A program made the position numbers and the translations under genes. Source: Cellvibrio sp. (GTDB lineage Bacteria; Pseudomonadota; Gammaproteobacteria; Pseudomonadales; Cellvibrionaceae). Taken from it: 14,188 bases of DNA. Below the pieces are notes generated by a model, which saw nothing but the letters and a program-made list of their open reading frames with translations, had not been told where the DNA came from and searched no databases. The stretch spans positions 509 to 14,696 of the forward strand of contig DQHS01000259.1 of assembly GCA_003524365.1 (NCBI GenBank). The letters are read 5' to 3'. This document shows, in pieces, positions 1 to 6,057 of the stretch (positions are counted from its first letter, which is position 1; each line of letters starts with the position of its first letter).

Positions 1-524
1 CAGCCTTCTTTGGGGCGGTCTTCGGCGATTTCGGCGACGCGTTTTTCAGCGAGTTGGAGCAAATCGTCAGAATCCAGACCGGCCGGATTCATACTCGATT
101 TACTGATTTCCTGCGCGGCAGCAATCAGTTGGCGAAGGGTTGAGCGCTCGCGCACGATTTTGGCGTAAGCGGCGATATTGGCCGCGCTCGGCGTGTTGTT
201 GGCCATCTCGACCAGATAACCCAAACCACCGACGCGCTCCAGCTCATCATGCTTGTGCAATTCTTCCGAGAGGGTGATGACATCGAGCGGCTGACCGGCT
301 TCTTGCAGCTCGATCATCATGCGGAAGATGAGTTTGTGATCGTCGCGGAAGAAGTCAGCTTCCGAGACCACTTCCAGCACGGTGTCCAGCCGATTGTTGT
401 CGAGCATTAGCCCACCCAATACCGATTGCTCGGCTTCCACCGAGTGCGGCAAGGCGTTGTGGGTGCTTAGCTCGCTGGCGAGGCGATCCTCAAAACTGGA
501 TGATTCGAAACTGGATTCAGGCAT
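1..524 (-). CDS. dnaB: Replicative DNA helicase DnaB, N-terminal part (cut by window edge)
   Basis: The reverse strand from an ATG at 522-524 reads 174 codons to the window edge without a stop. The protein begins MPESSFESSSFEDRL and then shows the DnaB N-terminal helical domain: HNALPHSVEAEQSVLGGLML at about residues 22-41, followed by LEVVSEADFFRDDHKLIFR and later the NNTPSAANIAAYAKIVRERS stretch. DnaB is the hexameric 5'-3' helicase that unwinds DNA at the replication fork and binds primase through this domain. The ATPase/RecA-like domain lies outside the window. An in-frame TAA just upstream makes this the first possible ATG, although the Shine-Dalgarno is weak. It sits downstream of rplI in the usual proteobacterial order, but a terminator and a repeat separate them, so it probably has its own promoter. 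The identification is firm. Confidence 0.95.
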   Translation of the reverse strand, partial: MPESSFESSSFEDRLASELSTHNALPHSVEAEQSVLGGLMLDNNRLDTVLEVVSEADFFRDDHKLIFRMMIELQEAGQPLDVITLSEELHKHDELERVGGLGYLVEMANNTPSAANIAAYAKIVRERSTLRQLIAAAQEISKSSMNPAGLDSDDLLQLAEKRVAEIAEDRPKEG

Positions 525-582
525 AAGGCTTTAAAACACTGGCGGAGTTATTAATTAGATCGCTATTTAGTAAATCGCGTGC

Positions 583-632
583 AAAAAAAATCGGGCACTA
601 CTTCAACCAAAAGGTTGTCGATAGTGCCCGAT
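583..632 (-). terminator. Rho-independent terminator of the rpsF-rpsR-rplI operon
   Basis: An 11-bp arm at 590-600 (ATCGGGCACTA) pairs with 622-632 (TAGTGCCCGAT). Inside is a second stem, CAACC at 604-608 with GGTTG at 613-617, around an AAAA loop. On the minus strand the stem is followed directly by a run of eight or more T (plus-strand A run at 583-590). The geometry fits a strong intrinsic terminator for minus-strand transcripts coming from rplI, and it isolates dnaB from the ribosomal operon. Confidence 0.9.
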
Positions 633-654
633 TTCATCTGGCTTGTCAGTAATT

Positions 655-757
655 CAAATCCCTCCCAACCTCCCTTTTTCTAAGGGAGGGGCACATCCCA
701 CCTAGAGAAGAAGGGAGTGAATTTCCCCCTTTGAAAAAGGGGGCCAGGGGGATTTAA
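655..757. repeat. REP-like pair of inverted palindromic units
   Basis: Two related units lie head to head between rplI and its terminator. The first, about 655-691, contains CTCCCTTTTTCTAAGGGAG. The second, about 721-756, contains CCCCCTTTGAAAAAGGGGG followed by CCAGGGGGATTT. The reverse complement of the first aligns with the second over roughly 30 bases with a small gap; both share a GAAAAAGGG core and end in GGGATTT. Each unit can fold on itself. This arrangement resembles dispersed extragenic palindromic repeats. Dispersal elsewhere in the genome is inferred and cannot be seen here. Confidence 0.6.
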
Positions 758-760
758 TAA

Positions 761-1207
761 TTACTCTGGAACAACAGCCAATTTAACAGCTTGGATCACT
801 TCAGCGTGCAACTGAACATCGATCTCGTATTGACCGATTTCACGCAGTACGCCTTGTGGCAAGCGAACTTCTGACTTGGCAACAGCAACGCCAGCAGCAG
901 TAATTGCTTCAGCGATGTCGCGGGTGCCGATAGAACCGAACAAACGGCCTTCGTCACCTGCTTTAGCAGCGATGGTTACTTCCAACGCAGCTAATTTCTC
1001 AGCGCGTTCAGTAGCACCAGCAATTTTGCCAGCAGCAGTTGCTTCCAACTCAGCGCGACGCGCTTCGAAGTCAGCAATGTTTTTAGCAGTAGCAGCAACA
1101 GCTTTGCCTTGTGGCAACAGGTAGTTACGACCATAGCCAGATTTAACAGAAACTTTGTCACCAATAGCGCCTAAACGGCCTACTTTATCAAGCAGAATAA
1201 CTTCCAT
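761..1207 (-). CDS. rplI: 50S ribosomal protein bL9
   Basis: 148 residues, the usual bL9 length. The N-terminal rRNA-binding domain carries the family signature: MEVILLDKVGRLGAIGDKV followed by SGYGRNYLLPQGKA at residues 23-36. A long alanine/glutamate-rich connecting helix follows (about 40-75), then a C-terminal domain with GRLFGSIGTRDIAEAI and a conserved GQYEIDVQLHAEV end. bL9 binds 23S rRNA near the L1 stalk and supports reading-frame fidelity. The ATG at 1205-1207 is preceded by an AGGGG-type ribosome site. It is the last gene of the rpsF-rpsR-rplI operon, 11 bases after rpsR, and is followed by a REP-like repeat and the terminator. There is no extra membrane-protein gene between rpsR and rplI, unlike in some pseudomonads. 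Nothing looks abnormal. Confidence 0.98.
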   Translation of the reverse strand: MEVILLDKVGRLGAIGDKVSVKSGYGRNYLLPQGKAVAATAKNIADFEARRAELEATAAGKIAGATERAEKLAALEVTIAAKAGDEGRLFGSIGTRDIAEAITAAGVAVAKSEVRLPQGVLREIGQYEIDVQLHAEVIQAVKLAVVPE

Positions 1208-1218
1208 CTCTATACCCC

Positions 1219-1446
1219 TTACTCGTGGCTGTCAGTGTATGGAATCAAAGCCAGGTAACGAGCACGCTTGATAGCAGTAGCCAACTGACGTTGGTATTTA
1301 GCTTTGGTGCCAGTGATACGGCTTGGAACGATCTTGCCAGTTTCGGTGATGTAAGCTTTCAGCGTTTCAACATCTTTATAATCGATGCGCTTGGTGCCTT
1401 CAGCGGTAAAACGGCAGAATTTGCGACGACGGAAAAAACGGGCCAT
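1219..1446 (-). CDS. rpsR: 30S ribosomal protein bS18
   Basis: 75 residues, the expected size for bS18. The sequence MARFFRRRKFCRFTAEG, then IDYKDVETLKAYITETGKIV and PSRITGTKAKYQRQLATAIK, is the canonical S18 body, ending RARYLALIPYTDSHE. bS18 pairs with bS6 on the platform of the small subunit. The start is set by a strong AGGAGG site located in the tail of rpsF, ending about 7 bases before the ATG at 1444-1446. Only two bases separate the rpsF stop from this start, so translation is probably coupled. There is no priB gene between rpsF and rpsR, in contrast to enterobacteria. Confidence 0.98.
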   Translation of the reverse strand: MARFFRRRKFCRFTAEGTKRIDYKDVETLKAYITETGKIVPSRITGTKAKYQRQLATAIKRARYLALIPYTDSHE

Positions 1447-1448
1447 GG

Positions 1449-1886
1449 TTATACCTCCTGCTCTTCTTCAAAATCATCTGCATCAACACCGTCTTCATCA
1501 GACAGGTCTTCTGCGTCATCACGACGTTCGGTACGCGGTGGGCGCGCCTTGCGCTCGCGGCCTTCTTTCTCGGCCTTCATGATGAATGATTCGTCAGTAA
1601 CAGCGGCATCTTCACGCAAAACCATGCTGCGCAAAACGGCGTCGTTGTAACGGAAGTTGGTGGTGAGCTCTTCCAATACAGCTTCAGAGCACTCTACGTT
1701 CATCAGAATGTAGTGAGCTTTGTGAACTTTATTGATTGAGTAGGCTAATTGGCGACGGCCCCAGTCTTCCAGACGGTGAACTTGGCCACCATCGTTTTTG
1801 ATAGAAGCGCTGTAACGCTCAACCATTGCTGGAACTTGTTCGCTTTGGTCTGGGTGAACCAGGAAAACGATTTCGTAATGACGCAT
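1449..1886 (-). CDS. rpsF: 30S ribosomal protein bS6
   Basis: 145 residues. The protein opens MRHYEIVFLVHPDQSEQVP and contains GGQVHRLEDWGRRQLAYSIN (about 34-53) and HKAHYILMNVECS, the diagnostic bS6 ferredoxin-like fold segments. After about residue 100 it has a basic stretch (RERKARPPRTERR) and then a strongly acidic tail (DDAEDLSDEDGVDADDFEEE). Such tails are known in some bS6 proteins and can be extended by glutamate ligation in E. coli. bS6 is the partner of bS18 in the 30S platform. A good AAGGAG ribosome site precedes the ATG. It is the first gene of the operon, behind a structured leader that probably mediates feedback by the S6:S18 complex. Confidence 0.98.
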   Translation of the reverse strand: MRHYEIVFLVHPDQSEQVPAMVERYSASIKNDGGQVHRLEDWGRRQLAYSINKVHKAHYILMNVECSEAVLEELTTNFRYNDAVLRSMVLREDAAVTDESFIMKAEKEGRERKARPPRTERRDDAEDLSDEDGVDADDFEEEQEV

Positions 1887-2010
1887 TTATAGCTCCTTAC
1901 GGGTGAAAGTCTCCCACTCTGCCAATAGCGGCGGTGCGGTGAGACAAGGAGTAGCCAGATTTCGGATCTGCAGAGAATGCAGACTCATTCCCCCCGGCTG
2001 GTTTGGGGTG
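1887..2010 (-). promoter_or_regulatory. Structured 5' leader of rpsF, candidate S6:S18-binding autoregulatory RNA
   Basis: On the minus strand the leader contains the hairpin CAGAT-CCGAA-ATCTG (plus-strand 1956-1970), a perfect 5-bp stem with CCG in the loop, enclosed by a longer-range GAGT/ACTC pairing. Known S6:S18 leaders present a CCG trinucleotide next to a stem that mimics the S18 site on 16S rRNA, and their repression acts on rpsF translation. A second possible stem, ATTCC..CCCC with GGGG..GGAAT, lies just upstream near 1986-2016. The role is inferred from position and motif; no covariance search was possible. Confidence 0.6.
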
Positions 2011-2014
2011 CGGA

Positions 2015-2043
2015 ATTGTACGGAGTCACCTTTGCAGATGCAA
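2015..2043 (-). promoter_or_regulatory. Sigma-70-type promoter for rpsF operon
   Basis: On the minus strand a TTGCAT -35 box (plus 2038-2043) and a TACAAT -10 box (plus 2015-2020, five of six consensus bases) are separated by exactly 17 bases. The predicted start near 2008 gives a leader of about 120 bases that includes the CCG hairpin. It is the best promoter match between rpsF and the divergent endoglucanase. Confidence 0.65.
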
Positions 2044-2058
2044 GGATAAAGAATGATC

Positions 2059-2123
2059 TGGGAGCCACTCCCAAACCGGCGTGCGCCGCCAATAAATGAC
2101 AGCGATGCCTGAAACCGGTTTCA
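2059..2123. promoter_or_regulatory. Cluster of three DNA palindromes, candidate operators
   Basis: Three dyads lie in the divergent region between rpsF and the GH5 gene. They are TGGGAGCCACTCCCA at 2059-2073, CGGCGTGCGCCG at 2077-2088, and the perfect 14-bp palindrome TGAAACCGGTTTCA at 2110-2123. The last has the central CG and symmetric arms typical of LacI-family operators. The first has the same six-base half-sites as the CelR operator of actinobacteria, but one extra central base. Control of the GH5 gene by a sugar-responsive LacI-type repressor is an inference; no such regulator is encoded in the window. The rest of 2124-2414 is AT-rich, with no clear promoter and only a weak -10-like TATACT near 2256. 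Confidence 0.45.
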
Positions 2124-2414
2124 TCGATCAAAAACGCTTTTATCCGCAACTAACAACAAGAGATATCGCGACAAAACACTCTCCAATTAGATGTTTTGCA
2201 AATTTTTTTTATTTTTCCACCGATGGCACAATAATCGTCTTCCAGCGCGTCGACTTATACTAAACAGCGACCCCATGGTGAAGAAAGGCAAGCCACTAAC
2301 AATAATGAAGACTTCCTTCGTACGAAAAACCTTGGCGTTTTCACACTGGATCCATAATGAATTTCCTCCATGATGGATCTGATCAATACGGCAAATTTCT
2401 CAGAGACTCTAATA

Positions 2415-3611
2415 ATGAAAAAACTCTTTAATAGCCCACTAATGGGTTTCTCACATTCAATTAGCAAATTCACCCGCATCTTCGCCGCGATGGCTTTGGT
2501 TGCCCAAGCAGGCTATGCCACTGCCGATGTTGCGCCCCTATCCGTTCAGGGCAATAAAATTCTTGCCGGCGGTCAACCTGCCAGTTTTTCCGGCATGAGT
2601 ATGTTCTGGAGCAATACCGGTTGGGGCGGTGAAAAGTTTTACAACGCCCAAGCCGTGTCCTGGCTCAAAACAGACTGGAATGCCAAGTTGGTTCGCGCTG
2701 CGATGGGCGTAGAAGATGCGGGTGGCTACCTAACTGATCCTGCGAATAAAACCCGCGTAACTACAGTGGTTGATGCGGCTATCGCCAATGATATGTATGT
2801 CATTATTGACTGGCATTCCCACAATGCCCACCAATACAAAGCCCAATCCATCGCATTCTTCAAAGAAATGGCCACTAAATACGGCAACAAAAACCATGTG
2901 ATTTACGAGATCTACAACGAGCCACTGCAAGTTTCCTGGAGCAGTGTAATCAAACCCTATGCACAAGATGTGATCGCCGCCATACGCGCGATTGACCCAG
3001 ATAACCTGATCATCGTAGGTACACCCACATGGTCGCAGGACGTAGATGTCGCCTCACGCGACCCTATCACCGGCACCAATATCGCCTACACCTTGCACTT
3101 CTATGCCGGTACCCATGGCCAATCGCTGCGCGATAAAGCGACTACCGCACTCAATAATGGCATCGCCCTGTTTGTTACCGAGTGGGGTTCAGTCAATGCC
3201 GATGGTAATGGTGGAGTCGCCAACAGTGAGACCAATGCATGGGTCAGTTTTATGAAGGCCAACAACATCAGCAACGCCAATTGGTCACTGAATGACAAGG
3301 CCGAAGGCGCCTCGGCATTAGTGCCGGGTACAAGCGCGAATGGAAACTGGGCGACATCGCAACTGACCGCATCCGGAGCATTGGCCAAGAACATTACCCT
3401 CGGTTGGCCGAGCAATAGCGGCGGCGCAAGTAGTTCGGCAGTAACGAGTTCGCGCACTAGTTCAAGCCTTAGCCCGGCCTCGTCATCTTCGCGCAGCTCA
3501 ATCGCGGCCAGCTCTGTTGCAGCGGGCCAACAATGCAATTGGTACGGCACCTTGACGCCACTCTGTGCCAATTCTGCGTCTGGATGGGGTTGGGAAAACA
3601 ACGCCAGTTGA
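2415..3611 (+). CDS. Secreted GH5 endoglucanase, truncated inside its CBM10 by an in-frame TGA
   Basis: A GH5 (subfamily 2-like) cellulase that hydrolyses internal beta-1,4 bonds of cellulose. From the ATG at 2415 it has 398 residues. Residues 1-37 are a long Sec-type signal peptide (MKKLFNSPLMG, hydrophobic AAMALVAQAG, probable cleavage after ATA). The catalytic domain is about 38-330: FWSNTGWG, VIIDWHSH, IYEIYNEPL with acid/base E169, LHFYAGTHG, and FVTEWGS with nucleophile E256. A serine-rich linker (about 332-373) leads into a CBM10, CNWYGTLTPLCANSASGWGW, cut by TGA at 3609-3611 exactly where family members have cysteine. The frame continues open to 4086. An upstream ATG at 2370 is in frame, but 2415 gives a normal signal peptide; neither has a strong ribosome site. 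The catalytic part alone should be secreted and active, with weakened cellulose binding. The family call is sure; whether the stop is real is not. Confidence 0.9.
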   Translation: MKKLFNSPLMGFSHSISKFTRIFAAMALVAQAGYATADVAPLSVQGNKILAGGQPASFSGMSMFWSNTGWGGEKFYNAQAVSWLKTDWNAKLVRAAMGVEDAGGYLTDPANKTRVTTVVDAAIANDMYVIIDWHSHNAHQYKAQSIAFFKEMATKYGNKNHVIYEIYNEPLQVSWSSVIKPYAQDVIAAIRAIDPDNLIIVGTPTWSQDVDVASRDPITGTNIAYTLHFYAGTHGQSLRDKATTALNNGIALFVTEWGSVNADGNGGVANSETNAWVSFMKANNISNANWSLNDKAEGASALVPGTSANGNWATSQLTASGALAKNITLGWPSNSGGASSSAVTSSRTSSSLSPASSSSRSSIAASSVAAGQQCNWYGTLTPLCANSASGWGWENNAS

Positions 3612-4088
3612 GTCTCACGCACTACCTGCACCGGACAACCTGCTCCTTACGGCATAGTCGGCGGGACATCCAGTGTGGCCTCAAGCACGCCCCGCAGTTC
3701 AAGCCCAGCGTCCACGCCCGCCTCCAGTTCGCGCTCAAGTATTGCTCCCAGTTCCAGCTCGCGCGCCAATTCGTCTTCCGCAACGGGAGGAAAGTGCACC
3801 CAAGTTATCACCAACGAATGGAATACCGGTTTTACCGGTGCAATTCGCATTTGTAACACTGGAACCAGCTCCGTCAACGGTTGGAATATTAGTTGGCGTT
3901 ACGGCGATGCCACACGCGTCAGTAGCGGCTGGAATGCGAATGTCAGCGGCAGCAACCCTTACACAGCGACTCCATTAAGCTGGAACAGCACCATTCCGCC
4001 GGGGCAATGTGTAGAGGTCGGGATCCAAGGCACCAAATCGGGCACGACGGTCAGTACCCCGACAATCACTGGCGCCGTGTGCAACTAA
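3612..4088 (+). pseudogene. Orphaned C-terminal part of the GH5 enzyme: end of CBM10, Ser linker, CBM2
   Basis: This stretch is in the same frame as the preceding endoglucanase and has no further stop until TAA at 4086-4088. Right after the TGA it reads VSRTTCTGQPAPYGIVGG, the normal C-terminal half of a CBM10. A serine/proline-rich linker follows, then a family 2 cellulose-binding module from C461 to C556 of the read-through numbering: CTQVITNEWNTGFTGAIRI, NGWNISWRYGD, SSGWNANVSGSNPY, IPPGQCVEVGIQGT, ending TITGAVCN. The flanking cysteines and exposed tryptophans are those of a CBM2. A GTG at 3675 could in theory start it, but it would lack a signal peptide and has no convincing ribosome site. 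It therefore reads as the tail of a single 557-codon gene interrupted at one codon. Preserved frame and motifs point to a recent mutation or a sequence error. Confidence 0.85.
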
Positions 4089-4110
4089 GCTATATACCCT
4101 CTGCTCCACT

Positions 4111-4140
4111 AAAAAAGCCCGGTCCCTGCCGGGCTTTTTT
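4111..4140 (+). terminator. Rho-independent terminator after the GH5 gene
   Basis: AAAAAAGCCCGG at 4111-4122 and CCGGGCTTTTTT at 4129-4140 form a perfect stem around a six-base loop, ending in a T6 run. Its symmetric A and T tracts could let it work in both directions. It lies 22 bases after the TAA at 4088, which supports the view that the CBM2 tail belongs to the functional transcript of the upstream gene. Confidence 0.9.
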
Positions 4141-4183
4141 AATTATTCCTATATCCCGTTTACCCGGTTCGCCTTACACAATA

Positions 4184-4201
4184 CCGTCATCATTTTGTCA
4201 T
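4184..4201 (+). promoter_or_regulatory. Candidate Pho box (PhoB site) upstream of ppk2
   Basis: CCGTCATCATTTTGTCAT consists of two direct 7-base repeats, CCGTCAT and TTGTCAT, separated by four bases. Each matches the CTGTCAT half-site of PhoB at six of seven positions, with the correct 11-base periodicity. It lies 52 bases before the ppk2 start codon. In PhoB-dependent promoters this box takes the place of the -35 element. The -10 downstream is not obvious here, so the call rests on the repeat and on the gene it precedes. Confidence 0.55.
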
Positions 4202-4253
4202 CAGATAGGCCTAGCGTAATGCGCATTACCCGCAATCCTCCCGGAGCCTGCCG

Positions 4254-5171
4254 ATGGCGAATGATTCCAACAATTACAGCATTGATTACGAACGCCTGAT
4301 GCACGAGGAAATGCTCGATAATCTCGACGAAGAACTGGAAATGGAACTCGATGATGATCGACTGGCCTCTCTCGGCGAGAACGAAGAAGCAGATGGCGGA
4401 ATGGATCGCCGCGTCTATTTCCGCGAGCTGTTGCGTTTACAAGCAGAGCTGGTGAAGTTGCAGGATTGGGTGGTCGATAAAAAACTAAAAGTAGTCGTGT
4501 TGTTTGAAGGCCGCGATGCCGCCGGTAAAGGCGGTGTGATCAAGCGTGTGACCCAGCGCCTCAACCCGCGCACTTGCCGTGTAGCTGCCCTGCCCGCACC
4601 AAGTGACCGCGAACGCAGTCAGTGGTACTTCCAACGCTATGTATCTCACTTGCCTGCCGGTGGCGAAATCGTGTTATTCGACCGCAGTTGGTACAACCGC
4701 GCCGGCGTTGAAAAGGTGATGGGGTTTTGTAACGACGACGAATACGAAGAGTTCTTTCGCACTGTGCCCGAGTTCGAGCGGATGCTGGTGCGCTCCGGCA
4801 TTATCCTGATCAAATACTGGTTTTCCATCACCGATAGCGAACAGTACAAACGTTTTCTGGCGCGCGTACACGACCCGCTCAAACAGTGGAAATTATCGCC
4901 GATGGATATGGAATCACGCCGCCGTTGGGAGCAGTACACCAAGGCGAAAGAGGTGATGATTGATCGCACCCATATTGCGGAAGCGCCTTGGTGGATAGTG
5001 GAAGCCGTCGATAAAAAACGCGCGCGCTTAAATTGCATTAATCATTTGCTATCGCAAGTTCCTTATGGCGAGGTCGATCACCCGAAAGTCGAATTACCGG
5101 CGCGGGTTTACAACCCCGACTACTATCGCGCACCGATTCGCGAAGAGTTATTTGTGCCCTCTATTTATTAA
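4254..5171 (+). CDS. ppk2: Polyphosphate kinase 2 (PPK2 family, probably class I)
   Basis: 305 residues. The protein uses polyphosphate to phosphorylate nucleotides (or the reverse), in the cytoplasm. An acidic N-terminal extension (about 15-50, DNLDEELEMELDDD) precedes the PPK2 domain. Visible motifs are Walker A GRDAAGKGG at 86-94, the LPAPSDRERSQWYFQRYV segment at 113-130, Walker B LFDRSWYNRAGVE at 141-153, and the arginine-rich lid WKLSPMDMESRRRWEQYTKA at 212-231. The C-terminus NPDYYRAPIREELFVPSIY is also typical. The single-domain architecture and length fit class I enzymes, which act mainly on nucleoside diphosphates, but class assignment from motifs alone is tentative. A GGAG site lies about eight bases before the ATG. 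The gene stands alone between terminator and a convergent desaturase (22-base gap), with a candidate Pho box upstream, which suggests induction by phosphate starvation. Confidence 0.93.
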   Translation: MANDSNNYSIDYERLMHEEMLDNLDEELEMELDDDRLASLGENEEADGGMDRRVYFRELLRLQAELVKLQDWVVDKKLKVVVLFEGRDAAGKGGVIKRVTQRLNPRTCRVAALPAPSDRERSQWYFQRYVSHLPAGGEIVLFDRSWYNRAGVEKVMGFCNDDEYEEFFRTVPEFERMLVRSGIILIKYWFSITDSEQYKRFLARVHDPLKQWKLSPMDMESRRRWEQYTKAKEVMIDRTHIAEAPWWIVEAVDKKRARLNCINHLLSQVPYGEVDHPKVELPARVYNPDYYRAPIREELFVPSIY

Positions 5172-5193
5172 ATAACGCAGTGACGAGCCCTGA

Positions 5194-6057
5194 TCAACCA
5201 AGTTCAGTCACCCCCAAAAACCTCACACCTGTGGCATCAATCCGCTTGGCCAGCTCAGCCAAATGACGGGTTGGCACTGCGGGAAACAAATGGTGTTCGG
5301 CGTGGTAAAACATGCCGCAGGTTAAAAAATTGATCACCCGGGAGCGGCAGGAGCGTGCATCGACTGGCGCGGCCTCACACTGGCGATGCACCGCCCAAAT
5401 ACCTACCATGGGCGCCGATAAATTGGCCACCAGCATCATCAAACTGTAAAGCACGTACACCGGTGATTCGAACCAGACTAGCATCACGCACTGCACCAAA
5501 ACACTGACGGCAAGCTCGGCCAGTATCCAACGTTTTTGCATTACAGGTGCGTCCCGCAAAGCGGCTATATGGATGTAAACGGGGTAAATCGGGCTTTTAA
5601 GTAGCGCTCGCCAAAATGGTAGCGTAGCTAACTCACCTTCAACATCGCCTTTTTCCATGCAGTGTTTATGGTGATACATATGAGTGTAATTGATTGCGTG
5701 GGACGAGCCCAACATCATCACACTGATAACCCCCATCACCCAGTGATCGCCACTGCGCGTCAAACCCAGGGTGCCATGAAACGCATTGTGCGCTACCCGC
5801 AAACCCAACATAAACACATAGATAACGGCGATACCCATCGCGGCGATCCAACCCCACTGCACCAAACCGGTCGCCCCCACTACCGATGCATGCTGCCCGC
5901 AGACGACCGCCACCAACAACCACGGCAAGGGCAGGCACAACTCACGTGCGGTTTCAAAACGCTGATGCTTGACCAAGTCCTTCCAGGGCACCGACTGAAT
6001 ATCAAACACAGCATGGGCATGAGCATGGGTACGACGATGAGAATCGTGATTATTCAT
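5194..6057 (-). CDS. Membrane fatty acid desaturase (di-iron, three His-box type)
   Basis: 287 residues from the ATG at 6055-6057. The three histidine clusters of membrane desaturases are present: HNAFH at 90-94, HMYHHKH at 126-132, and HAEHH at 252-256 in the context FYHAEHHLFPAVPTRHL. Hydrophobic segments lie near 44-62, 68-88, 105-120, 180-196 and 199-222. The enzyme should introduce a double bond into acyl chains at the inner membrane; substrate and regiospecificity cannot be read from the sequence. The short N-terminus is histidine-rich (HAHAHA at 11-16). The frame could be extended upstream to 6189, but that stretch overlaps the preceding gene in another frame and is not membrane-protein-like. 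The chosen ATG has an AAGGGGG site. It overlaps the end of the DCC gene by eight bases, so the two are probably translated together. Confidence 0.88.
   Translation of the reverse strand: MNNHDSHRRTHAHAHAVFDIQSVPWKDLVKHQRFETARELCLPLPWLLVAVVCGQHASVVGATGLVQWGWIAAMGIAVIYVFMLGLRVAHNAFHGTLGLTRSGDHWVMGVISVMMLGSSHAINYTHMYHHKHCMEKGDVEGELATLPFWRALLKSPIYPVYIHIAALRDAPVMQKRWILAELAVSVLVQCVMLVWFESPVYVLYSLMMLVANLSAPMVGIWAVHRQCEAAPVDARSCRSRVINFLTCGMFYHAEHHLFPAVPTRHLAELAKRIDATGVRFLGVTELG

Noticed and set aside
2084..2100. CTGTCAT on the minus strand as a second Pho box
   Set aside because: Only one half-site is present; the base run at the expected second repeat (TGGCGGC) does not match.
2172..2210. CAAAACA/TGTTTTG stem followed by a T8 run on the plus strand
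   Set aside because: The stem is AT-rich with a 13-base loop and no plus-strand gene ends upstream, so a real terminator is unlikely; an attenuator for the GH5 leader cannot be excluded.
2370..2414. Upstream in-frame ATG for the first GH5 gene
   Set aside because: It adds 15 residues with an acidic residue pattern before a standard MKK-type signal peptide and has no Shine-Dalgarno; 2415 is preferred.
3101..3631. 176-codon open frame on the minus strand inside the first GH5 gene
   Set aside because: It lies opposite a firmly identified catalytic domain, has a low-complexity Leu/Glu-rich product created by the antisense of Ser codons, and shows no family motif.
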